64,000 nt of DNA from Tetrahymena elliotti 4EA (Eukaryota; Ciliophora; Oligohymenophorea; Hymenostomatida; Tetrahymenidae): assembly GCA_000231825.2 (NCBI GenBank), contig JH720375.1, positions 1-64,000 of the forward strand, given 5' to 3'. Of this stretch, positions 53,103-64,000 are shown piece after piece; the stretch's first letter is position 1; each line of letters begins with the position of its first letter. Below the pieces are notes generated by a model. The model was not told where the DNA came from, did no database searches, and worked only from the letters and a program-made list of their open reading frames with translations. Both the position numbers and the translations under genes were made by a program.

Positions 53103-56100
53103 ATGGGTTAGAAATAGGGATCATCAAAATATGTGAGATTGAAATAGTTAACTTTAAACAGCTCCCAGCTACTCAAGACATTTTTTAAGGGGACATCATA
53201 TAAATTGGAAAGGATGATGGAATAAAACGATATTTAGTATATAGTTTAAGCAAAATCAAGTGAGCATTAATGTCTTGTAGTAGTGAAGATATTTAAATCA
53301 ATGAATAATTTATCAACTTTAGAAGCTTTTGAAAGAGAAAAAGGCATTTTAGAGAGCACAAAAAATGAAAGGTATTCACTTTAAATGCTGGATTATTTCA
53401 AAAATAAAGAAATGAGTATGAATGCAATAGTTATTGAGCACTGCGATTGTAAATAAAAACAATCTCCAATAAAAAAACCCTTAAAATATATTTATTTGAA
53501 AAGGTAATCTGACAGCAATAGCTTCTTTAAATACATTTAATTTCTAGTAAATGTTATCATTAACATATTAGCTATTGAGGGGCTTGCAAGTTTTGCATCA
53601 ACATGAAATCTTCATCAAAGATATTACTTCTGATAATATATTGTACAGTTGGAAAAAAAATAAATTTGTAATAGGTAAAAGTTTATTAATAGGTAAATAT
53701 GTCATTAAGTTTTCTTTTAACATTATTAGCTAATTTTTAGAAGAATCAATTGTTGCCATCTAATTCATCTTGGCTATAAAATAATGTAATTTGTTTGTTA
53801 ATAAATTATTCGTTTTTTAATAAATTTAAAATGATTGACTAGAGTGAATGATTTCTTAATTATTTAATTTTTTACAAAACTTTAGAAACAAATTAATAGT
53901 AAAAGTAGATATTTCACATTATTTTATTTTTTAATTAAATTAAGAATGAGGATGTTTTCTCTATTGGTTAAATATTAATCGAAGTATTTATAGAAAGATC
54001 GTTATCACCAATTGAATATCGAGACCTTAAAACTAAATTTATACTAGAAGCTATTCCATAACTTGGTAACCACGAGCACATAAACTTTGTCTATGAAATT
54101 CTGTCTAATATGGTAAATCCAAATTAAAAATAGAGACTTCAACCAGAATAACTTCTCTAGAAATTAAATAATTATATTATTGATGAAATAAGTTTATAAT
54201 CTCTGATATTACCAACTTATCTGAGTGATAATTAAGTTTAAGCTGTAAAGAAAATTAAGATTGAAAACTTTAATGATTTAAATAAAATACATGAATACTA
54301 GGATATCGATATTAGTCTACAGTAACTAACTTTTTTTATTTTTGGTTTTCATTTTTTCAAAGATAAAATTTTATTTAAATTTAGATATTTCAACTCAAAA
54401 TATTATAAAAAATGGTATTATAATACTAGAAATAAATATTCATTTGGGTTTCTTTTTGAATTTGAAATTAAGAATCCAATATAGAATTTTTTTAAAGGCT
54501 TTTTGAATTTTTTTATCAATTGAAATTATTATTATCAATGATTTTGAGATCATTTAAAAACGGAATTTTGTAAAAAACAACTAAAATATAAAACCAACCA
54601 AAATATTTTATTTCAATGTATTTACTAGGAATTACAATATCTTTTCTAAAGAAGCTAAGGTGATTGCTTAAAATATATAAAAATGTGCAGATGTTTATAA
54701 ATTGACTCTTAATTTGAAGTAAGTTTTATTCACAATTATTTTTTTAAATTAAATTATTTTATTCTAGTGGTAATTACATTTTCGAAGGAGGATCTAAAAG
54801 TATAGGACACAGTTTGGAAAAATGTGAAAATTTAGCCTATCTCAATCTAAACCTTTAGTAATTATATTATTTTTAAATAAAAAATTTGTTGACTGGAAAA
54901 GCATCAACATGCTGAAAACTATAATTTTTATATTAAAAAATATATTTTAACTTAAATAAATGTAGAGGAAATCATATTTAACCTGAAGGCGCTAAAAATA
55001 TTGGAAGTAGTTTAGAGAAATGTGTAAATCTATGTTCTTTGAATTTGAATTTGGTGTAAGCTGAATTTTTTGGTTTATTCAAAATAACTAAGTTTAATTA
55101 AAATAAAAGTTTAAATGAACTTGGAGTAGATGGAGCCAAAAATATAGGAGCTAGCTTAGAAAAATGTTAAAGTATAAATGAATTGCATCTCAATCTCTTG
55201 TAAAGAAATACTTTTTAGTCTTTATTAACTTAATTTAGTTTTAATCGATTAATTTAAAAATATTAAAGAGGGAATTATATTGGATCAGCAGGGGCTATGT
55301 ATATTGGAAACAGCCTAGAGAAATGCCAAAACATTACACATCTTGATCTTAATCTTTAGTAACAAAATTAATTTATTATTATTAAGATAATTTTCTGAAT
55401 AAAATTAATTAATTATTTAGGGGTAATTATTTATTTGCTGAAGGAGCAAAAAGCATTGGAATGAGCTTGGAGAGATGCTAGAATTTGATTTACTTAAATC
55501 TCAATCTTCAGTAATTAATTATCAGTAAATCATAACTTTTATTTCAACATCCTATATATTTTTAACAGATTAAATGAAGTTGGAGTACCTGGAACACAAT
55601 TTATAGCACAGAGTATATTATAATGCAAGAACTTATAGTTTTTAAGTCTAAATCTCTAGTAGTTTCAAATTGTTTTTTCTTAAATCAATTTAAACATTTG
55701 GAATATTCTAAATTAGAATTCTTATTAAATTAGTAGAATTTAAAAAATTTAATTATTTTAAATAGGAGGAATTATATAAGTTCAGAGGGGATGAAATGCT
55801 TAGGAATCAGTTTAGAGAGATGTAAAAAAATAACTTAACTTGCATTAAATCTTCAGTAAATTATTTTGTCAAATTTTAACATATTTCTAAGAAATGATTC
55901 TTTTATGTACAAAAAATCAAATTCAATATTAAATTTATCAGTTTAATTATTTGTTGAAAAGAATTGAGTCTGAATTTTAATCATTTTGCTAATATTCTTA
56001 AGTTAATTACTGTGGTTTATTTAAATTATGTTTATAAATGATAACAAAATAGATAAAATGAAATTTGTGACGAAGGGGCCAGAGGGTTTAAGAGAAGTTT

Positions 56101-56292
56101 ATAAAATTGTTAAAATTTAACATCTCTATTTTTGAGTCTTCAGTAATTAGAGTTGTTAATTAAGATATTATATACAATCAAATATTTGAATAAATTAGGA
56201 ATAATTAGATAAATCAAGATGGGGTGAAAAATATTAGATCGCTTTAAAAAAAGTGTTCAAAATTAGTAGAAGCAGGTTTCTATTTTTTTTGA
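53103..56292 (+). CDS. Pseudokinase fused to RNI-type leucine-rich repeats
   Basis: Exons: 53103-53546, 53572-53674, 53730-53785, 53945-54321, then ten LRR exons to 56292; about 627 residues. The N-lobe shows LVVVKIFKS (K62) and an alpha-C Glu (EAFEREKG). The hinge reads AIVIEHCDC, the catalytic loop LHQHEIFIKDITSDNIL (HRD is IKD; the usual catalytic Lys is Thr167; N170 kept), and DFG is NFQ. The C-lobe is DVFSIGQILIEVF with EILSNMVNPNQKQRL. No Gly loop or APE motif is evident, so it is probably not an active kinase. The C-terminal half is a run of ribonuclease-inhibitor-type repeats (N.I...GAK.IG.SLEKC.NL..L.LNL). Kinase-RNI fusions are a ciliate family. The 25-nt intron at 53547-53571 is abnormally short and could instead be a one-base frameshift. 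Start is the first in-frame ATG; an upstream exon is possible. Confidence 0.72.
54629..56292 (+). repeat. Array of ten one-repeat LRR exons, nine of exactly 90 nt
   Basis: Exons 54629-54718, 54768-54857, 54966-55055, 55110-55199, 55269-55358, 55421-55510, 55569-55658, 55766-55855 and 56053-56142 are each 90 nt (30 codons). Each starts one base into a codon (phase-2 introns) and encodes one leucine-rich repeat. The last exon, 56199-56292, is 94 nt and ends in TGA. Introns are about 50-200 nt and AT-rich. The regularity shows growth by exon duplication. Confidence 0.88.
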
Positions 56293-57624
56293 AAAATAAA
56301 TTTGAGTACTTTTAAAGTAAAAGAAAGAATAATGTATACATGCATACATATATTATAAATAATGGAATTCTAATCAAACGAGTAATCTCTAGTATATAAG
56401 TGACGTCTTTATAAGCTATATATAATCTATTAATATAATTTATTATTGTAAAAACTAGTTTTATATTATATTTTTAAATTAAGCAGTTGATTGATAATTA
56501 TCAATTAATGCTTTCCAATTAAAACAATGAATTAATTTCTTTTTATTTTCTTTGAATTTTAGTTGATCTCCTCCAAATAATTGAGGCTCGAAGCTTCTCT
56601 TTTTAATGAGCGAGATAAATAACATGATTATTATTATATTTATTATAATTTTTTGCAGAAGGAGAAGAGAAGTGGGAAAAAAATATTCAAGATAGGTTAT
56701 CAGTTTATGATTTTTTTTGTTTTTAAGCGAGGAGAAAGAAAGATATCAGCGAGGGAAGAAAAAAAAGGCAGGAGAAGTATGCGATTTTGAATGATATGTG
56801 AATTTTATAAAGTGGGAAAAAGAGATAATTTTGTAAGAATTGATGGTGATTTAAATTTATTAAATAAAAGGGTATTTTAACAGGCGCGAGGATCGAGGTT
56901 ATTAAGAAAATAATAATATTAATTAATATTAAAGAAATAAATAAGTATAAGAAATGAGAGAAAAGTGGAGAAAGAAGAGAATGAGAAGACTAAAAAGAAA
57001 GAGAAGAAGACAAAGAAAGTGAAAGACTTGGAGTCTGATTCTTGATCGATTCAGTCTATTCAAAGAGCACGAAGAATACATAACCTCTAGACAAATACAT
57101 TCTTCTTCAATTAATACTATCATCATGAAATTAACTATTATTGCTCATTTAAAATTAAAAATAATCATGTCAACTTCAAACTTGATATGGTCTTTTTTAA
57201 GTATTGATTTGTGTATTATTTATAGGTTTGTATCACCATTGGCTTATATATTTAATACCTTAAACACACATTTCCCTTTGCATGCTGCTTGTTCACTTTT
57301 TCATTCACTATTTTACTTCTATTTAATCTTCGTTTTTTTATATTTTATATAAATCAGCTTTTTCTTCAATAATTAAAAACAAACACACACAATAAAAGCA
57401 GTAGAAGGAGAATATCTTTCTCCTTGCCATAAATTAAAAAATATACTTAAACACTCTGATTCTGATTAGTTATATCAGCTTATCTTTAAATTTTACTATT
57501 ATAAATTGCTTCATCATTTCCTTTTGAATCATTTTTAGTGCGTAAGTCTTAAGAAAAGCGCTTGTGTGTCTCTGATTTTCCCTCCTCTTAAGCCTGCCAT
57601 CCAATTTATAATCAAAATTTTTTT
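56293..57624. other. Intergenic region with purine-rich stretch
   Basis: About 1.3 kb. The part 56640-57015 is strongly purine-biased on the plus strand (GGAGAAGAGAAGTGGG, GAGGAGAAAGAAAG, GAGAGAAAAGTGGAG). Frames on either strand here (for example 56929-57126 minus, 57125-57352 plus) are low-complexity and were not called. Confidence 0.5.
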
Positions 57625-58327
57625 TATAATGAAAAATATAGAAAAAATATTAAATCTCTTGAGGAAAATTTAGAAAGAACTAAACAAGTGAATATTTTCA
57701 ACTTTAATCCTTATGTAGAAAAACAAAAAACTAGCAAGCAATAAGCAAGCAAAAAATAATCTGCTAATCAATCAAGAAAGTTCTTATAAAATGAAAAGAG
57801 CAAGTAAGATTTAATTTTCGAAAAAAAGAATCCAAGTCTCAATAAATAAATTATAAAAGTAGAGTTTTTATTATTTAGGATATTTTATTTTATTTAGAAG
57901 ATTACAATATTTCTATTTATAGCTCTGTCTATTCTTTTACCACTAACTTTTCTTCTTTTTTCTTCATCTTTCTTCTACGTTCATTAGAATATCAGTATTT
58001 GAATGTTTAGCAAATAAAGTCTACTTGAATGAAGATAAAACTGTTAAATTGCAAACTTTAAAAGTTGAATAAGCAATTAATAATGTGAAATAAGAATGTC
58101 GTGATTCTATTCCCATCAACTCTTTACATTTTTTATATATATTTGCAAATTGGCGAATTTTAGAATCATGCATGAAAAGCTGGTTAGTGAATAAAGAACT
58201 TAATTTTAAAATATTTGAGTATTTCATAAGAATGAAATTGTGTTATAACTACATATATGAAAGTGTCTCTAAAAATATTAGTTAGAGTGGAGTTTTTAAA
58301 TTTTTAAAATTGACTTTTATATAGTGA
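57625..58327 (+). CDS. Possible small gene, 5' end unresolved
   Basis: Two plus-strand stretches read like ciliate protein. The first, about 57625-57858, is hydrophilic: SLEENLERTKQVNIFNFNP, then a Lys/Gln/Ser-rich segment ending KNPSLNKQIIK. The second, 57923-58327, begins with a Phe/Leu-rich hydrophobic segment and continues as VYLNEDKTVKLQTLKVEQ and ANWRILESCMKSWLVNKE, ending at TGA 58325-58327. A 64-nt GTAGAG...TTATAG intron joins them in phase 0. No in-frame ATG precedes the first part, so an upstream exon is missing or the gene is broken. No family recognised. An overlapping minus-strand frame has less plausible composition. Confidence 0.4.
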
Positions 58328-59108
58328 AAATTAGTAAATAGACGTGGCTTTTTTTATGATTAAGGAAATTAAATATTTCAATATCCAAAAATGCATTTTC
58401 AAATATTGTAGAATTTTATTTTCGCAAAAATAAAAAAAATAAATTAAAATGTAATTTATTATTTTAAACTTATCAATCATTAACTTTTTATCTATAATTA
58501 AAGAATATTATAAATTTAACAAATATAAAAACGCTATGAGTTTTGTATTGTGATATTTAGATAAACCATAAACTAAATAAAAAATTTGAATTAAATAAAA
58601 CAGAATTTTAAATATTTTTTAAGTTGAAAGATTTATTTTAATTTTATTTTCAAAAATATTCAAGATTTGTGGTAAATAATTTAAACTCAAGGTTTATTTT
58701 AGGTTTATTAGTAATTTAAATTAATATCTATTATAAAAACATATTTATTGGTAAGATATAAAGAAACATTGAGATTTATTAAATTTATTGATTTTTAGAT
58801 TAATTGTTGTTTAAAATTAGATTTTAAAATATAGATGTTAATTTTGAAAAGAAGTATTTGGTATGTTTAAAGTCGATTTAATTAAATTCTAGGATTTTGA
58901 AGAAATAATCCATAAGAGATTAAGTTTATTTATTTTTATTTAAGACAATTTAAAAGTTTATAATTGTTTTGAAATAAAAATCTATTTGCTTTAATTTTTG
59001 TATTTTTAATAATATTATAGCAGTTAATAGTTAATTATATTCATTAAGAATTTGATTTTTTGAATTAATTTTTTGCAAAAATAACAGAGATTGATTTTTC
59101 ATTTAACT
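58328..59108. other. Convergent intergenic region
   Basis: About 780 bp of AT-rich DNA between the 3' ends of the weak plus-strand gene and the minus-strand Ulp-like gene. Nothing else was recognised. Confidence 0.6.
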
Positions 59109-61189
59109 TCATTTACGAGGAGAAACAAAAAATTTAACGTCTCCTAATTAATTGTTAGTAATTCCAACAGTTTTAAATACTTCAGGCATCCACAATTTAA
59201 ATTATTTGATGGTATCATTAGTGATAGAGAGAAAGTTGTATTGTTATTCAAGGATCATTGTTATATAGACTATCATGTAATAAGCTGACAAAGCTGGAGA
59301 AGAAGTTTGACTGCAGCCTATATTAGTTAAATTCCAGTTTAGGATTTAAAAGTTTTTCATACATTTAGTTGAATATTCTTTTTCAAGGTATTTTAAAATA
59401 TTTAAAGAAATAGGGTTTTTTAAAGGGTTATTGTGTATAAATGAAATATCTGAATTATGTAATGATTAATTTGAGTTATTTGGCTGATCTCCTTTGATAG
59501 AATCAAGGTTAAGATTTTTTAAAATAGGGAAATATATTATTTATCTCACATTAATATCAACAACTACAAGTGTGAAAAGCTATGGCTTAGAAATTTTTAT
59601 AGGGAAAACAAGCTTATCAAACTCATCAAAAATTGTGTGCTTACTCATAAAATTTTTAGTGTATTTACTAACTTCTGAGTAGTTAAGTGATTGCTATTTG
59701 ACTAAAGGACTGTTTTAAGTTAATTCTGAGTAAAAATTAACTGGAAACAGCATGATTCTATTTTCATCTCTTATCATTATACTTCTTTTATTCTCTAGAT
59801 AGTATTTCTCTTCAAGATAGCCTAATAAAAAATTTATGACATTCTCTTCTAGTTTATCAGAAGTTAAAGCATCAATTAAATTCTTTTTTGTTACAACTGT
59901 ATTATATCTTTGAGCTATGACATCAGGTTATTTATTTTCTCGAGAGTTTTTTTTAGATTGAGAAGAACCTTCTAATTAGCTATTAAGGTTGATCATACTA
60001 TTATTTTTTAAAATTTAACCACTTTTAGAATTGCTTTGGTGAACATAACTTTGGTTAAATTAAGGTACAACTTATGAATTCTATAAAGAACTATGTAATT
60101 TATTATTTTAAACTGAGTTTTTTAGAGGATCTTTTTGTTCTCTAAAGAATGGGTTATTCGAAAACTTACTTGGTAGCCCAAGTCCTGATAATAAATAATT
60201 TTATAACTCAAGATGCATTGAGTTTTTCATTTAAGAAATTTCATGATCAGGAGGGCTATGATAAGAATTTCTGTAAATTGATTAAAGGCTTTCATATTAA
60301 TTCATAGCATCATATTTTTACATATACTCTTAGAACCTACTGTCTATCTTCTTTATTTCATTTTCAAATCTCACTTCTAAGTCCTTCCTTTCTTCGACAT
60401 CGTAATCTAAAATATCATTCAAAATTTTTTATTTTTCTAATAAAGCATCTAAATTTCCAGTAGCATTTTCGAGCATTCTTTGCTTTAATACTTTTTTTAG
60501 CTCTTTCAAATTTTTTGTCTTTAAACTATTTTATTAAGTATTAGTTTCACTCTAATCATCATCTTCACCATCACCAGCAGATTTATTTGACTTAATTCCC
60601 AATTATTGCTTCAACCTTTATATTGCTTATCTATAAATAAAAAATTAATTTGATCACTTATAAAATTAATTAATGTCTAATAGAAATGTATTGATAGAAA
60701 TTAAGATTTTTTGATTATGTTGAAAAAAATATTATACTAAATCATTGGACTTTATTGTATATCTTAATTATCTGGTGAGTCTAGAAAAGTAATAATATCA
60801 ATTACTTTATCCTAGAAATCTCTTAGTTATGAAGGCTACTCATTTTTTTACTAATATAAATGCTTATATTCTTCAGGTATAAGAACTGGTTGATTATGTC
60901 TCTATCTTAATCCCCTTTTAAATTGATTTTTTAAATTCCACAGTTAATTCAGTTCTTCATCTGCTTAACTATATTTCTTTAATGGCTATTTCTTTTTTTA
61001 GTTTTCTTATTTTAAAGGAACATCCCATATATTTTTTAAGTTTTCATTCACTGATTCTTAATAAGAAACATCTTATTACTAATCCTATTATTTACTTGGC
61101 TTTTATTTTTATTCATTCCTATAATCAAACGATTCTTAAAGATTACTTTTTTATACGAAAAATTATTAGTAAATAAATATTTAACCCAT
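59109..61189 (-). CDS. Coiled-coil protein with degenerate Ulp1-like domain
   Basis: Two exons, 61189-60738 and 60630-59109, phase-2 intron of 107 nt, giving 657 residues from the ATG at 61189-61187. The N-terminal 150 residues are Gln/Lys-rich. Exon 2 begins with a coiled coil (LKELKKVLKQRMLENATGNL through RKDLEVRFENEIKKID) and a Ser/Asn/Gln linker. The C-terminal domain follows the Ulp1/SENP layout: LTSDKLEENVINFLLGYLEE, FPVNFYSELT, DEFDKLVFPIKI and LFTLVVVDINVRQIIYFPIL. The His-Trp slot is Leu-Phe and the Asp slot, 17 residues on, is Pro. In the Gln-6-Cys box (QTSSPALSAYYM) Cys appears to be Leu. Activity is therefore unlikely. The frame stays open upstream into the next gene (61540-62587), with which it may form one protein carrying two Ulp-like domains. 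Confidence 0.72.
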
Positions 61190-61539
61190 TTTCGAAATTG
61201 TTTTTATTTTTAAAGGAATTTTCTAAAGAAAATTAATAGAATTAATTTGATGCTCTATAAAAGTAAAATAAAAATATTGTTTGAATTAAACCTTTTACTC
61301 AAAAATAATTTAGAGAAAAATTTGAAATATATATTATTAATTTTTTGTAAAATGGTTATTTTAATCTCTAAAAAATGCAAGTAAAAATAAGGTTTTAATG
61401 TATTCAATAATTATTTTACAATTAAGATATTTATATTCTTTAATCTGAATTGAATATTTAGAAAACAAATTATTTTAGAGCAGTTTAATTTATTTTTAAT
61501 GAATAAAAAATTGTAAAGAAGATTATTTTTACTCTTAAC

Positions 61540-62587
61540 TTATGTTTAAATTGCTATGTGGCATAGGTATAATTATTGTTTTTTGCCGACCTTTGTTCAC
61601 GAAAAATGTTGGCTTTCTTGAGTTAATTTTATTATTGGATGAGATAAGCATTGAATCATTTTAACTATCATCTACTCTATGATTAAATTAAATTTATTTT
61701 TAGCTTACTTGACTTTAATTTCTACTTGAATTATTTTATTTTTTAGATTAATTTTAAATATCTTTATCTAATATTATGTCTTCTTATTCATCCATGTCAT
61801 TCTTAAAACCTTTCTTTGTAACTTACTGGCTTTCTGACATATTTTTAGTCTTTAAAATAAGCCAATCCAGCCTTATTTTAAGAATTTCTTTTTCTTTTGC
61901 ACTAAAATCTAATTTTTCTAAAGGAACACCTTGTATTAGCTTATATAGCAAATTTATGAGAAAATAAGAGCCATCACAATCTATATTAACATTTTACTAC
62001 AGTATTCTAATATCATAGTCAGCTATATTGAAACTGAACTCAGCTTAAATTATTTCATTTATTACCTCCAACTACTCATGGCTATCAATGTTTTATGGCT
62101 TTTTAAAATCAAAGAACTAGCCTACTTTTTATTATTTATTTATATAAATACAGCACCATCTACCAAGATCCATTATCATAAGTATTAATTCTTCATAAAT
62201 TTCATTAATATAATTAGGTAGGAATAGATATTATTAAAATGATTCCATTGCATCATATTCTAAATTTCCATTATCATCATATGACTTAATATTTATAAAT
62301 CCTAAATAGAGCTTTTTACTTAAATCTTCTCCTTTCATCAAATTTTCATTTTGCAGATAGTTTAAAAAGAAAACCATCATTCTTCTTGAAATATTATTAT
62401 TAATAAATAGTTCGTCAGTATCTTCATATTAAAGCTATATATTCATAGCCTTCATAAATATGTCCTTATTGTTGTACATTTATGCTAAATAATTCTTTGC
62501 AAGTTTTTCATATTCAGGCCCATCAAATAAATTTAGCTTGGGCATATCCATACGAATTTTATCACGTATTTCATTATCGTACTCCAT
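61540..62587 (-). CDS. Ulp1-like (C48) protein keeping Asp, Gln and Cys but not His
   Basis: ATG at 62587-62585. Residues 66-215 follow the Ulp1/SENP catalytic fold: SRRMMVFFLNYLQNENL, LYLGFINIKSY, then GRWCCIYIN with R143-W144 in the His-Trp slot, FFDFKKP with D160 exactly 17 residues later, and LQQNVNIDCDGSYFLINLLY with Q198 and C204 in the Gln-6-Cys spacing. Only the catalytic His is missing (Arg). The tail is Lys/Gln/Ser-rich and disordered. No TGA occurs in frame before the ATG of the next gene at 61189. The shown end is a possible GTTAAG donor after 61540, so the true 3' end is unknown: either it splices into the gene at 59109-61189, or a short last exon exists. Non-cysteine or non-protease roles are possible; activity without His would be surprising. 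Confidence 0.66.
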
Positions 62588-63723
62588 AAATTATTGAGTT
62601 AATTAATAGTTTAGTTTACTTGAATTTATCTATAATATTTACCAATAACAGCAAAATCTATTTATTATAAAAAGAATTCACAACTTGTTTTCTTATTCAA
62701 AAATCTAATCAAGCTATGTCTTTTCAAGTGTATAAATATTGAAATTTGCTGTATATATTGCCATAAAATTTAAGTTTTAGAAAATAATCAGTACACTTAT
62801 ATTAAAAATTATTTTAATAATAAAATAGATTAAAAAATAAATAACTTAATTTTTCACAAAAATTAGTAAATCATACGAGTATTTGAATATTTTAAGAGTT
62901 ACACTACCATATCAACTTAGAATATTATATATATCACATTTAAAATTAACTAAGCTTATAACAATAATACTATGTATAAAAATTGTTATCATCTTAAAAT
63001 TTTCAAAATTAGAATTCAAAATCACTAAATTCTAAAATGATAATCAACCATATTTAAAATATTATTATTTGTTTTTTTATTTGAAAAAAACTAAAAAAAT
63101 TATATTTTTCTAAAAATTTCTCAAAGATTCAGTCTTAAAATTGTTTAAAAAACCACTTTCCAATGAAATAATAAAATTTTAAATATTTAGAAAATTACAA
63201 AGAAACTATTATTCTAATAATACACTTCTTCGTTGAAATACATTTATAGAGATTAAAATAATTCTATGAATAATAGCAATTCTTTTTGAAAAATGTTGAG
63301 TGAGGATTTAGATTCTTTGAAGAGAATCTAATAGAGCTTTTAATATAAATTTAGATTAAGAGTATGAATTTTTAATTTGATAAACATTTTTATCTATTTC
63401 AGAAATTGAAAACTAAAATTACAAAAAAAAATGAGTTATTTTAAGTTAAAATAGTTAATTTTATATTTTGCTAGATTGGAAATGACTAATTCTAAAAAAT
63501 TTTTGGTGTTTTCATTTTTGAAAGATTATTAGTGATAGCTAATCAAATAAAAAAGAATTAAACAGTAAAGGGTTCAGACTTTAATTTAAATTATTTGAAG
63601 AAAAACAAGTGTTGCTTAATAATTTATTTAATTCATATTTTCTTTTAAAAAAGATATTTATTTACTAAATATATTAATTATATTGCTAAGCCAAAAAACT
63701 TTTAGTTATTAGTTGTTAATTTA
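62588..63723. other. Divergent promoter region
   Basis: About 1.1 kb between the starts of the Ulp1-like gene (-) and the GRASP gene (+). Highly AT-rich with no coding frame or repeat recognised; it should contain both promoters. Confidence 0.6.
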
Positions 63724-64000
63724 ATGGGAAACTAAGAAATCAAAGGAAGTTTAGGATAGGGCTAGGGATACAGAGTAATATCTGTATCTGAGGGTTCTCC
63801 ATGCCATTAAGCAGGTAATATTTTATTTATTTGATTTAGGGAGTAAGAATTCATAGATAAATAAATAATAAAATAGGAATTAATTTCTTTACTGATTTTA
63901 TTGTTGACATAATTCCTGTAAGTCAAAATAATGGAGTAAATTAGGAAGATAGCTCAATATTAGAGACAAATAGTGATGGATAATATGTTGTAGATGAAAA
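63724..64000 (+). CDS. GRASP-type Golgi reassembly stacking protein, 5' part
   Basis: Exon 1 is 63724-63814 and exon 2 starts at 63877 (62-nt GTAATA...AAATAG intron, phase 1) and runs off the window. The protein begins MGNQEIKGSLGQGQGYRVIS, then SEGSPCHQAGINFFTDFIV, matching the first PDZ-like domain of GRASP55/65 (MG..., GYHVL.VQE.SPG..AGL..FFDFIV). Gly2 fits N-myristoylation, which anchors GRASP to Golgi membranes. Family members link Golgi cisternae and act in unconventional secretion. The segment after DIIPVSQNNG is more polar than in animals. Truncated only by the window edge. Confidence 0.85.

Noticed and set aside
56929..57352. Two short divergent frames in the purine-rich spacer
   Set aside because: Hydrophobic low-complexity translations with no glutamine codons of the ciliate type and no homology pattern.
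85..64000. tRNA, 5S rRNA and U6 genes
   Set aside because: No B-box-like GGTTCGAATCC, 5S core or U6 core motif was found on reading both strands; a covariance-model scan would be needed to exclude divergent copies.

Overview
The window is one end of a ciliate macronuclear chromosome, almost certainly Tetrahymena. It opens with 14 perfect CCCCAA telomere repeats. The rest is very AT-rich, and the genes read through TAA and TAG as glutamine with TGA as the only stop. Introns are mostly 50-120 nt, begin with GT and end with AT-rich AG. Tetrahymena is favoured over Paramecium by the pure CCCCAA repeat, the long AT-rich spacers and the longer introns. Gene models were built by hand: TGA-only reading frames, splice sites accepted only when the phase closes, and total coding length checked to be a multiple of three.

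Layout. 1-4991: telomere and gene-free subtelomere, holding an unexplained 586-bp block with imperfect inverted ends. 4992-13685: RPL7 (+), an ASCC2-like gene (+) and a leucine-rich hypothetical (-). 13686-24427: a long gene-poor stretch with one clear small gene (18159-18803, -), one unresolved gene-like region (about 22.5-23.9 kb, -) and a compact possible structured RNA near 24.1 kb. 24428-35508: a minus-strand run with a Gln-rich hypothetical, a small four-helix AGTRAP-like membrane protein, a Rap1/TERF2IP-like telomere protein and a P5B ATPase (ATP13A type). 36839-47505: two large voltage-gated K+ channels of the cyclic-nucleotide-binding family, tail to tail. 48486-62587: an SP-RING-like plus Ulp1-like fusion (-), a pseudokinase with an LRR array built from identical 90-nt exons (+), a weak gene candidate (+), and one or two more Ulp1-like genes (-). 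63724-end: the 5' part of a GRASP-type Golgi stacking gene (+).

Most interesting. (1) Three Ulp1/SENP-like domains within 14 kb keep the family's exact spacing (His-17-Asp and Gln-6-Cys slots) but all have lost the catalytic His. One keeps Asp, Gln and Cys; the other two have lost nearly everything, and one of those is fused to an SP-RING that has lost its zinc-binding His. This looks like a local set of SUMO-pathway pseudoenzymes. (2) A Rap1-like protein with both Myb-like and RCT-like regions. (3) Nine consecutive 90-nt exons, each one 30-residue leucine-rich repeat, all with phase-2 introns, fused to a kinase with degraded active-site motifs.

Overall this is ordinary housekeeping and signalling content with no obvious operons. 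Neighbouring genes are arranged divergently, convergently or in tandem with 0.4-2 kb spacers, except for the large 13.7-24.4 kb gap.
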